Source: Deuterostichococcus epilithicus
Lineage: Eukaryota > Chlorophyta > Trebouxiophyceae > Prasiolales > Stichococcaceae
Reading direction: 5' to 3'
Assembly: GCA_033439295.1 (NCBI GenBank)
Contig: JAVTLE010000023.1
Span: 3,880,530-3,944,529 of the forward strand
DNA: 64,000 nucleotides
This document shows positions 10,001 to 20,641 of the stretch, piece after piece (position 1 is the first letter of the stretch; every line of letters starts with the position of its first letter). Position numbers and translations under genes: made by a program. The notes under the pieces were generated by a model, which was given only the letters and a program-made list of their open reading frames with translations, ran no database searches and had not been told where the DNA came from.

Positions 10001-12873
10001 CGGGCACACTTGCGAGCTCCTCGTCGACGTGGATGTCCAGCGCTGGGGCAGTTGGCACGGCAGCTGCTGCCCCACCCCGGCGCTGCGGAAGCCGGGTGCC
10101 TGGCGCACAGGAACACTCAGTCGCTTGGTTTGGAGGGATATTGGGTGCTGTCGAGACGAGCAATGAGTCAGGAGATACGAGGTTGGCAAGGTGCAATTGA
10201 TGCGCTGTCGCACGGCGGCTTGCACCAAGCAAAGGCCCTGCGAAGCAGAACGTATGCGCCCCCAAATCGGCGATTGATGACCTTGGTTCGGACTTGGCAG
10301 GCAATGGCACCTGCCCAGGGCGCCGGCACTGCTGCGTTCTCCTTGCGCGCGGCGTCAAATGCGGGCAGCTGTTCCGCGGTCGACCGTGGCGCCTGGTACT
10401 CTGGCCCCTCGCTGCTGCCGCCTGATGCACCAAGTCGACACATGTGAAAGCGCTGGTGGTGAACCAGCAATGGATGCACTTGACACTTCACACGATGAAC
10501 GTCACGGCATCATGTGTGCTCAGTCAAGGTGAAGACCGCGGGCCTTTGGGACAGACGAGCCCTTCACGCAGGGCCTGTTCATTTCTAGCCAGTGGGGAGT
10601 CGACACCTGCAGTTGTGCATCGTAGTGCCTGTGGAAGTACGCATTGTGTGGCGTACGCAGGCATGCATCGCCAAGACAAATAGGCGCACCAAACTCTGCA
10701 TCGACGAAGATCTCGAGGCCGCCATTGCCGCCAGACGGCGTTGCGCTCTCCTGTCCGGCAGCGGTCGCTGCTGGCGCTCGCCGAGAAGGGGCGCTGACGA
10801 GGCCGCCCCGACTGGGGCGTGCCGACGCGCCTGCAGACAAGTCATATGTCAAACATCTCATCGAGGTCCAGATTCTGTAAAGTTCTCCTATACAGAAGCT
10901 CCAACCCCACGACGCAATGTCAAGGCCGCTCTGAGAGCCAACCTGGCGATGCCCCAATGCCGGAGGCTAATGTAGGCCGCTGTAGCGTCGAAGTAATTGC
11001 GGCCATGGAGCACCGGCCATCTGGTGGAAGCTGCAAACGCCGAATCGAAAACACCACAGGCTAGGCGATGCGCGCAGCTCAGCCAGTACAGCTCAGCTCA
11101 GCCAGACAGGCGATGGTGTCGTTTCATTAATTAAGAACCCGCACCCGGCCGCGCTCGGCCGCGGGCCCTGGTCGACAGCTCCCCAAACGTGGCGCGGCTG
11201 CTTCCTGCTTCTGCCTCATCGACCGCAGTTGCCTCGCCCCGTGCCCTTCGCTCGGCCCGCTTCACCTACGTAAAGGAAGGCGAAACTGAGCCCTGTGATC
11301 CAGATCAGCGAAATGCAGAGTGCAATGTCTGCCAGCTGCGCCTGTGGGTCAGCGCTCGATCTGCGCGGTATGCAGCAGGCTGGCACCCCTCGGTAGATGC
11401 TGCGGTTGCCGTGTGTTGGCAAACCAACTACACTTCTCGGGCTGCTGCAGAGCGAATGGACTTGTGCATCGAAGGACGAATGCAATGGCAAATCGCACCA
11501 TGCGCTGCTGGAATTCGTCGTACTTGTGCCTCAGCTGGTCGATTGGCGCTGCAAACCTGCAATGGAAGTGGATCGTCAGCATGAGCCAGACGCTGATGAC
11601 CTTCAAGCTTTGCTGGTCATGATCAAATCGGAGTCTGGCTAGTGCAGCGGTTTCGCAGTGGTGCTCTGGCTGACTTTGAAGCTGCAGCGTTGCGGAGCAG
11701 ATACGAGATAGCCAGTTTGCAACTGTTGACGTGTTGACCTCACCGCTCGAGACCCTGCATATAGACCGCCTCGGCACGGGAGTGCGCCCCCCGCATTTCC
11801 AGGAAGCTGGCATGCGCCACATAGAACAGCGCGTGCTCCTGCCCGATGTTCTTGTCCTGCGGCCGGGCGGTCACGAAACTGTGAGCTGACGATGCTAGAC
11901 TCTGGTATGTGCAGTTGTCCAGCAGATGGTAGATAGCAGAGATTGATGCCGCAGTGCTTGGTCTGTGCTGCTGTCTGGCCATGGAATCTGCAAGCCGCAT
12001 GGACCCAGTCGCTGTGAACGTTGCATACCTGCAGGTACGTGAAGACCTCCTGGGGTTCTGGCAGGTGGTCTGCCTGCAGCACGAACAGAGTTTATATAGC
12101 CTAAAGGATAAACAGCCGGATGCAGGGACGATACTCGAGCTGCAAGGCGTCACGACATCCATGATAGCTCAACGTGACTGGCTCAAAAGTGAAAGCTTTA
12201 CTTCACAGGCGCGCACATATTGGATCCAGATGCGCAGGTAGCGGTGGTCCGTGCGGTAGCGCGATATGGACTGCAGCTCCCGCGTGCACTGCTCGAGCAG
12301 CGGCACCAGCTGAGCCTTTGCGCCGCCGCTCTTGTAGGTCTCTTGCGTCCACTTGATGTATCTGCAGATGCACACAGAGCACGTCTGCAGCTGAGGACTT
12401 TCCAGGCATCAGCTTTGGCGCATCCCCAGCAAATGCCCGTTCAGATGAAGTCTGATTACAGGCACAGGATTGCGATCATTCTGCATGACCCGATGTGCCG
12501 TTCCGGTGCTGCAGTGACAGCAACAGCAGCATGGAAGCGGCAGCTTGCACTGTGGCATAAACAGGATGGCCACGAACCTGTACCACAGCTCGAGCGGGTC
12601 GTCGCCGGAGTATTCCGCAAGCTCCTGCTGAAAATTTCTGCGGCAGTCGCCATAGAGCTTTCGTCAGGTTTTGAAGGGCCTGCATTTTGGCATGCAACGT
12701 CCCGGGTTGCTCATTCGAAAAGCTAAGACCCACTTGCGGCGCTCGTCCGCCTCGGCCAGGGCCGCCCGGGGGATCTCTTTCTTCGGCGTCGCCAGGCCCC
12801 GGGCGCTGCGGCCGGTTCTCAGCGGCTGAAAGTTCTCCTTCGACAACTCCCACTCGGGAGCCGCGTCAGCCAT
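7058..12873 (-). CDS. Mad3/BubR1-like spindle checkpoint protein, no kinase domain
   Basis: Member of the mitotic checkpoint complex that inhibits APC/C-Cdc20. The start at 12873 reads MADAAPEWELSKENFQPL and carries a KEN box. The Mad3/Bub1 TPR region follows over several exons: FQQELAEYSGDDPLELWY (about 12,650-12,590), then YIKWTQETYKSGGAKAQLV and RTDHRYLRIWIQY (about 12,365-12,240), and IGQEHALFYVAHASFLEMRG near 11,850-11,790. Later exons carry LEIFVDAEF (about 10,710) and LDIHVDEELASV (about 10,040). A long exon from about 9,450 holds SFEELRAAHMLR and, lower, REAWAAINGMFSSAL, a conserved Bub1/BubR1 motif. Four EDTQF-type repeats lie at 8155-7835. The last two exons, 7459-7250 and 7126-7058, are in phase and end FKVYQGPAAAAPAW. 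No kinase exons follow, since thioredoxin occupies the next DNA. Middle junctions are not all fixed. Ambiguous bases lie at 8321-8630. Confidence 0.85.
7800..8165 (-). repeat. Four EDTQF-like motif repeats inside the BubR1-like protein
   Basis: One exon encodes VIREDTQYASF, MYEDTQFLSG, VREDTCFLPP and YEDTQFLTG, each separated by 20-40 low-complexity Gly/Ala/Ser residues. The spacing is uneven, so this looks like repeated short linear motifs rather than a satellite. Confidence 0.8.
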
Positions 12874-13699
12874 GGCTGCCGTCTGAATCGACGATGCGCA
12901 AAACCGTGCAGTCTGCGGGCGTCTCCTACATGCACAGCCGCACGACCGGCGGACGGCTGGCCGGCTAGCGCTGCTACTGGCCGCTGCACTCCACTGTGTT
13001 GTGATGACCTGTTTCTTCGGCATTTGGGCCAGGCAAGGGGCGAGATGGCACCAGCCAGGGGTCGTCGAGGTGCCTGCATCTCTCGTCTGTGAACCAGAGC
13101 ACAGGCATGTGATCACAGTGGCCCGCCAGCTTCCTTTCAGGCTCTCTGTTCGTCTAACTCAGGCCAAACACGGATGCTAGTCGCGACGATAGCTTGAGCG
13201 ATGTTCGCTGCCAACTGCCAGACAGGCTCAGTCGGCCATCACAGCACAAGCAGCAGCAGCACAGTCCCGCGCCTCGGCAGCCGGCTGAGCGTCAGTGGAC
13301 GCAGCCTGGTCCAACAGTCGGCGAGGTGAGATCAAGCATCCGATCCCTGCATGAGCCGCGAGCCATGCAGAATATGCCTAGGGCCACACTGGGATCGTGA
13401 GTTAAACGATGTCCACACTCTGCGACTCTGCCGGGTGACAGGGGCTTGTGTGGTAGTAATGATCCCCAAATTTGGCCCTGTGAATGCCCAGACACAAATG
13501 ATGCGTGAGCTGCATGTGCCAGGCTGTGCACAACTGCAGCTGTGAAGCTTATCAACAGCCCAGTTCCAGCTTGTTGATCCCCGCCAGCTTGTTGCCTTGT
13601 TGCTGCACAACAACGGATACTGCGCTTCCAAGTATAGTCTACCAGCGCTGTTCTGCTTGCAGGGTCCAATACATACCCCGGCGCGGAAAGCTCAGTATC
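12874..13699. promoter_or_regulatory. Divergent promoter region, BubR1-like / GPI
   Basis: 826 bp between two start codons on opposite strands. No protein-coding pattern or specific regulatory motif was recognised. Confidence 0.35.
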
Positions 13700-16600
13700 A
13701 TGTCTGTGGCAGTCACTGCACCTCCGGCTCAGACGGTGAGCAATAGGAATTGAAAACGAGCGTTCTGACTGTCGCACAGCACACAGCCCTGTGACAGGGG
13801 CTCAGAGTGGCAAGCGCTGCATGATGGTCTTGAATAGAGCGGCCAAGATATTTCACTTACATCACGGTGCATTGAAACACGGCATTCTGGCGATCGCACA
13901 GCCGGAGCAGGTGGCCGAGGAGCTGGCGACCGGCGTTTCCGGCACAGCAGAGTGGAAGGCGTTGACAGCGCACCGCACTGAGATCGAGAAGACGTGCGTC
14001 TTTTGGCATTCTAACGACGCCGTTTTGTGCTGAGCTTGCTCAGTATCGAAGATGGAGCAACTCTGCATTGCACACATCTGCAGTAACATACTTTTGCACA
14101 AGCACCAGGTCGTCTGCAAGGCGCCAGCATGTTTCACAGCGGTAGTCACTCCACCACGAAGGCAGGCCGCCGGCAACCGATTGCACTGCACAGGGCTGGC
14201 AAAGGCACTGCTGGCGCGGTTGCAGAGCAGCATACCCCGGCCGTGTCTGCTGTGCAGCCGGCACCGAACGGGAGCTGGGGCGCTAGAATGAGAGGGTCAT
14301 TGCGCCAGCGCGAATCCGACCAGCGCGAAGCCGACTGGACGACAGCGAGTCCAGAAAGAAACAACAACCAGCAATGCTGTGTTATGCTGCGGCGCAGACA
14401 CCTGCGGGACCTGCTGCAGGACCAGGAGCGGTCGGACATGCTGTACCACGAGCACGTCAGTGAGCATGGCACGTGCATCGTGGACTTCTCACGGCAGCGC
14501 GTCACCAAGGAAACGCTGGATCTGCTCATCAAACTCGCTGAGAAGGTGGGCGCCATGGAGCATATGAAAAGCAAAAAACATAAACCCCCCGCCCCCCGGT
14601 CGGAGCTGCTTCCCCAGATGCCAAGGGTTGCAGTCCACTGCGGTCGTCGTACCGCCAGAGTCCCAAGGGCATGAGAGCCGCCTCTTGATGTATGCCATAG
14701 GCTGGATGGGGCCGTGCTCGCATTGGCAGCATCAGCGATGTGTGGAGGGGTAGCCACTTCAGAGGCGTATCACTGCATGGCTGCAGGTGGACATGAAGGA
14801 GAAGATCGACAAGATGTTTGGTGGCGTGCACATTAACACGACGGAGGATCGTGCGGTGCTGCACTGCGCGCTGCGCGCGCCTCGGGACAAGGTGAAACTC
14901 GCAGACCTCATCACCGCCTTTTGCCCTCGCGCACTGAGGTCCTTGTGCCGAGACTGGTCTTGATGTGCACTGCTGCCGCCCCCAGCACATTTCCTGGAGT
15001 ATTGAGCCACACGCGGCAGGTAAACAGGACAGGAGAACGAGCAAGGCCAGGACTAGACGATACAGGATGAGGGACAAGCAGTGGCTTCCCAGTCGTTTCA
15101 AGACACGGCGGCTCACACCTCAGGCGGCACTCCAGTGCGAAATTTGAAGAGAACACTGAAAACATCCCGGCCCGCCGGCGTAGGTGATCGAAGCGGACGG
15201 CAAGAATGTGGTGCCAGACGTGTGGGAGGTGCTGGACAAGATCAAGGGCTTCTCGGAGAAAGTACGGAATGGCGAGTGGCTGGGCGCGACCGGCAAGCCC
15301 ATCACCAACGTCGTCGCCATTGGTATTGGCGGCTCCTTCCTAGGCCCGCTCTTTGTGCACACCGCCCTGCGTACCGACCAGGTGAGGTTTTGACGCCTTA
15401 GAGATACCCTGACCCTGGACCTGTCCCGTCCCTTGACGCCTGCACCGGCGTGAAAACAAACCGCAATCTCGGATGGTCGGGCGCCAGTCTGGCAACCAGC
15501 GCGCAGCCTTTGCAGCCGCTGCGGCGCCGGTTAGGCGTCGCTGGAGCTGGGGCTGGCGGGGATGAGTCGCCTCGGCCGCCTGGACCACTGGTGCCAGCTG
15601 CTGATATCCTGTCAGGCGATGGTCCCGGGCCGGTCACAACCGCCTGACCGACTCCCCCTTGCCCATGGCCAGGCCTCAGCGAATGAGTCCAAGGGCCGCA
15701 CGCTGCGCTTCCTGGCCAACGTGGACCCGGTGGACGTCGCCCGTGCGCTCAACGGCCTGGACCCGGCCACCACCATGGCGGTCGTTGTCTCCAAGACCTT
15801 CACCACTGCGGAGACGATGCTCAATGCGCGCACCGTGCGGTGAGGAACGACCGCCTTTGTGTACGTGCAACCTGACGTGACGTGTAACTGCAAGTCGATC
15901 TCTTGCGGATCGTGCTCCCTGCATCGTGGTTGTGGCACCGCGGGCGACGGTGTCAGATCGCAGAGCAGCTATGTCCACCGGGAGGCGGCCGCTGCCAGCA
16001 TTGCCCATGTCTGTGCTGTGCCTGTCTGCGGAGCATAAGGCACCGGCCGGCATGGTGGGTCTGAGGTCTGGTCAAGGCGTGCCCCCACTGTCTGCCTGAC
16101 CATGCTCGACTCCGCCATGCTTGGCTTTGCTGTGTGCTGTGCTGTCCCACAGGACATGGCTGAAGGCCGGGCTGGGTGAGGAAGGCCATCCCTATCCCTG
16201 AGACCCTGGGCGGAGTGTCCACAACCCTCACCCTGACGCACTCTGTGTCCACTCCCACTAGGACATGGCTGAAGGCGGACCTCGGCGAGGAGGCCGTGTC
16301 CAAGCACATGGTCGCGGTGTCGACAAACCTGAAGCTCGTGAAAGAGTTCGGCATCGACCCGACCAACGCCTTCGGCTTCTGGGACTGGGTCGGCGGCCGC
16401 TACTCGGTGACGTCCGCCGTCGGTGTGCTGCCGCTGGCGCTGCAGTACGGCTTCGACACCGTGGAGCAGTTCCTCAAGGGTGGGTGGCACTGAACCCCAA
16501 ACCCTGTGCAAGTGAACCATCACCATGGGTGTGTCGCCGCCGGCGCTGGCAGCATGGCTCCGGCACCACCCTGCAGCAGACCCTCACAGGCAGGTCTTTG

Positions 16601-19600
16601 ATGCCCACCCTCTCGTCGTTCGCGACTAAAATGCCACCAGCGCGCGGCTACTGGTGCTGGCGCTGCGGTGTGGCTGGGATACCATAGAGCAGTCATGTGA
16701 GGGTGGGCCGCTGTTATTGATTTCATGCACCCATGATTTCGGGTCCATCTGAAATACAAGCAGCGCTGCCACCCGCAGCTGCCGCATCGCCAGAGGCATC
16801 ATGGGGCCGACGCCTGCACAGCTGATATAAAATGTGCTCAAAAAACGACGGATTCTTCCCCCGTGTGCGCAGGCGCCCACGAGCACCCCAGGACGGCGCC
16901 GCTCTAGAGCACGCCCCGTCCCTCATGGGCCTGGTGGGCATTTGGGTCAGCAAGACATAAAGCAACACAAGCAGCACATCAAATATACTCACAACCAACC
17001 CTCCGTTGCACAGGCGCGCACGACATCGACGAGCACTTCAGGACGGCGCCCTTCGAGAGCAACCTGCCGGTGCTGATGGGCCTGCTGGGCGTCTGGAACA
17101 TCAGCTTCCTGGGCTACCCCTGCCGCGCCATCCTGCCCTACGCGCAGGCGCTGTCCAAGCTGGCGCCCCACATCCAGCAGGCAGGGGGTTTGTTCTTGTA
17201 TGTTTTATTTGTTCGGGGGTTGCGGGGGAGAAAATCCGCTATGCTCCATCATTACCATATGCTCCTCGCTACTTTGCTGGATTCCGGGGCTGTCTGCCAC
17301 TCCCCTCTGCCGATTCGCCAGCCTGGCGATGCAGCTGTTCCGCAGGGCTGCGGGCGGTGCCGCTTTTGTCACTGTGTTTCGGTCACAGACGCGCGCACGG
17401 AGGCACTCACACGCTGCTTGCACGGCTGCTGGAGGCTGCCACCAGCACTGTCCCCGCTCTAAGGAAACGAAAACCAAAGTGCGGGCGGGTAGAGCGCACT
17501 CAAGCGGGGTCGGCCAAGCAGCATGTACCAGGCTGCCAGCAGGTTGTAGACGTGGCTCCGAGGGTGTCGGCTCCGAGGGTGTCGGCCGCTGCAATGCGCT
17601 CAGGTGTCGATGGAGAGCAACGGCAAGGGCGTGTCCATCGACGGCAAGGCGCTGCCCTTTGAGGCCGGCCAGATCGACTTTGGCGAGCCGGGCACCAACG
17701 GCCAGCACTCCTTCTACCAGCTCATCCACCAGGTGCCCATGACTTTAGCCTCTTGGAATCCCTTGACCCCTCCCAGCCCGCATCCGCTGACAGCGCTGCA
17801 GCTGCTTGCACCTAGGGTCTCGTTGCTGGTAACCATTAGTAAAACCTGTCGGACCATGAGCTTCTCGCTATGGGCCTGGACCTGGCAGCTGTGCAGAAAG
17901 GCGCGGCACACATGCCACTCAACACCTGCCACTGCCCGCGCAGGGTCGCGTCATCCCCTGCGACTTCATCGGCCTGGTGAAGAGCCAGCAGAGCGTGTAC
18001 CTGAAGGTGGGGTCCCAAACCCGACTCTGTCCACAGACTTTGCAGGCCTTGCCGCCTTGCAATTCGGTGCCCATCACGCTGATTCCATACCAGCAATAGC
18101 CCCCGTGATCGGTGCCCCTCCTGTGCCAAATTCTCCTGGAACGCCCAGAGCTAGCTGCATAGGATGATGTCTTCACCCGCTGAGACCTTTCGCGCCTGCA
18201 CGCGGCGTAGGGCGAAGTGGTGTCCAACCACGACGAGCTGATGTCCAACTTCTTCGCGCAAGCCGATGCACTGGCGCTTGGCAAGACGCCCATTGAGCTG
18301 CGCTCCGAGAACGTGCGGCCCCCGTTCCCACAGCCATCCGCAGCACTCTGCCTCTGTCTGCGCTTGCGAATGCTCAAGACTCTGGACGTCTCTGTTGGCC
18401 TGCCAATGCCACGAACGACTCCGGTGGTTAACATTCAGCCTGCGCACGCTTTGTCATGCACAGCTGTGCTCCTCCTTTATCGACCCCCCTCATTGTTTCC
18501 CGCCTGTGCTGCCAGGTGCCGGACGCGCTGATCCCCCACAAGACCTTCACGGGCAACCGACCGTCCACCAGCGTGATGCTGCCCGACCTGTCCGCGTACA
18601 CCACCGGGCAGATCCTGGCGCTGTACGAGAACGTCACTGCCGCCATGGTGCGTGCGTGTTAGTCCCCTGCACGAGTTCTTCCCCTTAAGTGGGCCGTGCC
18701 TCGGCTGGCTCCACTGCAATTCTTGTGTTGATGACACATCGCGACAGTTGCGGCTGGGCACCCGCCGGCTGCCGGCGGCGCGGCAGGCTGTGGCACCGAC
18801 CGCAGCTGTGCGCTGAGGTGCATTCAAGCCGCGCCGCGCGCCGCTCCTGCCGCCTGCATCTGTAGCCTGGCATGTACGCTGCTGTACGGGCATACCTGCG
18901 AGGGCTCTCCCGTGCCGGACACCTCCCTGCTCCGACTGACGAGCCTGCTGCCCCCGTCTCCAGGGCTTCGTGTGGGGCATCAACAGCTTCGACCAGTGGG
19001 GCGTGGAGCTGGGCAAGGTGCTGGCATCCAAGGTGCGCAAAGGTTCTCGCAGTTGCTTGTTCGGAGTGCTACGGCGACATGGAGTGCATGCTATCCTGCC
19101 AGGTGGACTGTCAACGCTCAACAGGAGCCGCTGCAAGCCGCTGTGCAGCGGCATGTGCGGTGGCGCCCTGCTGCGCACTCCGCCGCCATGGCCCCGAGCT
19201 TTCTGTGACCATTCCCGCGCAAGCTGCAGCCAGCCTGGATGTGACAGCGACTGCTTCTGGCCAACCTGGGCACGGTGTCGCAGGTGCGGACGACCATCAA
19301 CACGTGCCGCACGAAGCACCGCGGCGTGGGCCCCAGCGACGGCTTCAACTACTCCACCACCCGCCTCATGGCCAAGGTGCGGCCCCCGTGGCCCCCCACA
19401 CAGCTTTCACCGCGCTCAGAGCCCAGAGCTACTGGAAATCCACCCGCTGCCCCTGCACGCCGCCGCATTGGCTGCATTGATGTTGCAAATTCACCGTCGC
19501 CCGCCGCGCCCCCTGTCCCGAGCCGGCGGAGGCTCGCCTGTGCCCGACTTCGGCGCCCCCTGTCCCGAGCCGCCAGCCCAGACCGGCATGATGTTCGGCC

Positions 19601-20005
19601 GGACCCCCAAGTGCAACTTGGCCCATGACACGTCATCTTCTCTTCACTTCACTTCACAATTCGTGCGTCTGCTGCGCGCAGTACCTGGAGGGCAAGGCGC
19701 AGCTGCTGTACCCCGAGCCCGCCGACGTCTTCCCAGTGAGTGGCACTGAAACACCTTGATCCGTTGACTGCGCCCTTGGCATGCGCAGTCTTTCCCCTGA
19801 TTACTTCCTTATGCTGAGCAGCGTGTGCGGTGCCATTCGCGTCACCGACAGGCCCAGGGGACCTTGGGCTACTCTGACGAATTCGCCTTGTCCTTGTTGT
19901 GACGCACTGCGCGGTGTTTAAAGTAGTGACTGATTGCTCCCTATGATCCCGCAGTGCGACCTCATCGATGCTGATCACTGTCGCCCCCCGACCTCGTACG
20001 TCTGA
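13700..20005 (+). CDS. GPI: Glucose-6-phosphate isomerase, 16 exons
   Basis: Interconverts glucose-6-phosphate and fructose-6-phosphate. Exons: 13700-13735, 13902-13993, 14398-14545, 14787-14891, 15184-15381, 15673-15839, 16262-16479, 17014-17180, 17604-17732, 17944-18006, 18211-18312, 18516-18647, 18964-19032, 19284-19376, 19682-19735, 19955-20005. All join in phase and give 607 residues, close to the eukaryotic length. Signatures seen: [71 protein letters not shown] and [18 protein letters not shown]. The sequence is closest to the plant cytosolic type, and the short N-terminus is not an obvious transit peptide. Intron 8 begins with a GC donor (17181). Introns 6 and 7 contain decayed copies of neighbouring exon edges. 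Least certain: the acceptor of exon 2 (13902 or 13911) and the last exon. Confidence 0.95.
16145..16189 (+). repeat. Decayed copy of GPI exon 7 5' edge in intron 6
   Basis: Contains an acceptor followed by gacatggctgaagg and a run similar to the true exon 7 start at 16262, 109 bp downstream. The true copy reads on as gcggacctcggcgaggaggcc; this copy has ccgggctgggtgaggaaggcc. Confidence 0.85.
16636..16716 (+). repeat. Decayed copy of GPI exon 7 3' edge in intron 7
   Basis: Resembles 16392-16490, the end of exon 7 with its donor. Shared parts include ctggcgctgc, the accataGAGCAGT region (true copy accgtggagcagt) and gggtgggc after the donor. Confidence 0.7.
16862..16955 (+). repeat. Decayed copy of GPI exon 8 5' edge in intron 7
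   Basis: Matches 17008-17100, with a gap of about 11 bases: acceptor gcaggcgc, then gagcac..caggacggcgcc and atgggcctgctgggc (here atgggcctggtgggc). The frame equivalent to exon 8 has an in-frame stop (ctc tag agc), so it could not simply replace the exon. Confidence 0.85.
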
Positions 20006-20641
20006 GAGCCGGCGCCCTCTGGTAGACCTACTGCACCCAACACTGGTCGCGGCGCTGGCTGCAGCCGCTAGCAACAACCGGAGTTTGCACACTCCAACCA
20101 CTAGCAGTGAGATTGCCATGCTGACCAGCTTTGAGGCAGCGCTGCAGAGAGGGCACAGGAGCCCGCCAGAACAGCAGTGCAGAGGCACCGTGAAGCGAGC
20201 TTGCGGCTTGGCCTTGCAAGGGCTCCAGAGCAATGCATTCGAGACCAGTGATCTGCGTGTTGCCAGGCGCTGTTGCTGGCGGCGTGCAGTTGTGATGCTT
20301 TCACGCGAAGTTTCTGCATTTTCGTCAGGATGACTGCACCTCACCAGGGTAAGGAAAATCAAGCAAGTCGACTGCAATCACTTGACAGCTGCGGGCATTT
20401 GCTGCACGACTCTGCGCTCGAGGCTCGGGATCTGCTGGACCCTTCGTGGCCTTTGATACCTCTGCCGATGCATCCGCCACCAGTGCCTGAATATGCTATG
20501 CTATGCCGGTGTCACATGGGGTCCGACTTGTACCTCGCAACACTGAATCTGAATGCTTTTACATACCTTCGTCACTCGCTAAAAAATTAGCAAAGCCAGG
20601 AATGACCCAACCCAACGTCCGACGCTGCAACCAAGTTGAGC
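20006..20641. other. Intergenic between convergent GPI and FG-GAP genes
   Basis: No gene recognised. Expected to hold two 3' UTRs. Short AT-richer patches occur near 20,580. Confidence 0.35.

Noticed and set aside
16862-16955. An alternative GPI exon 8
   Set aside because: The copy has an in-frame stop and has lost about 11 bases, so it cannot replace exon 8. It is kept as a relic.
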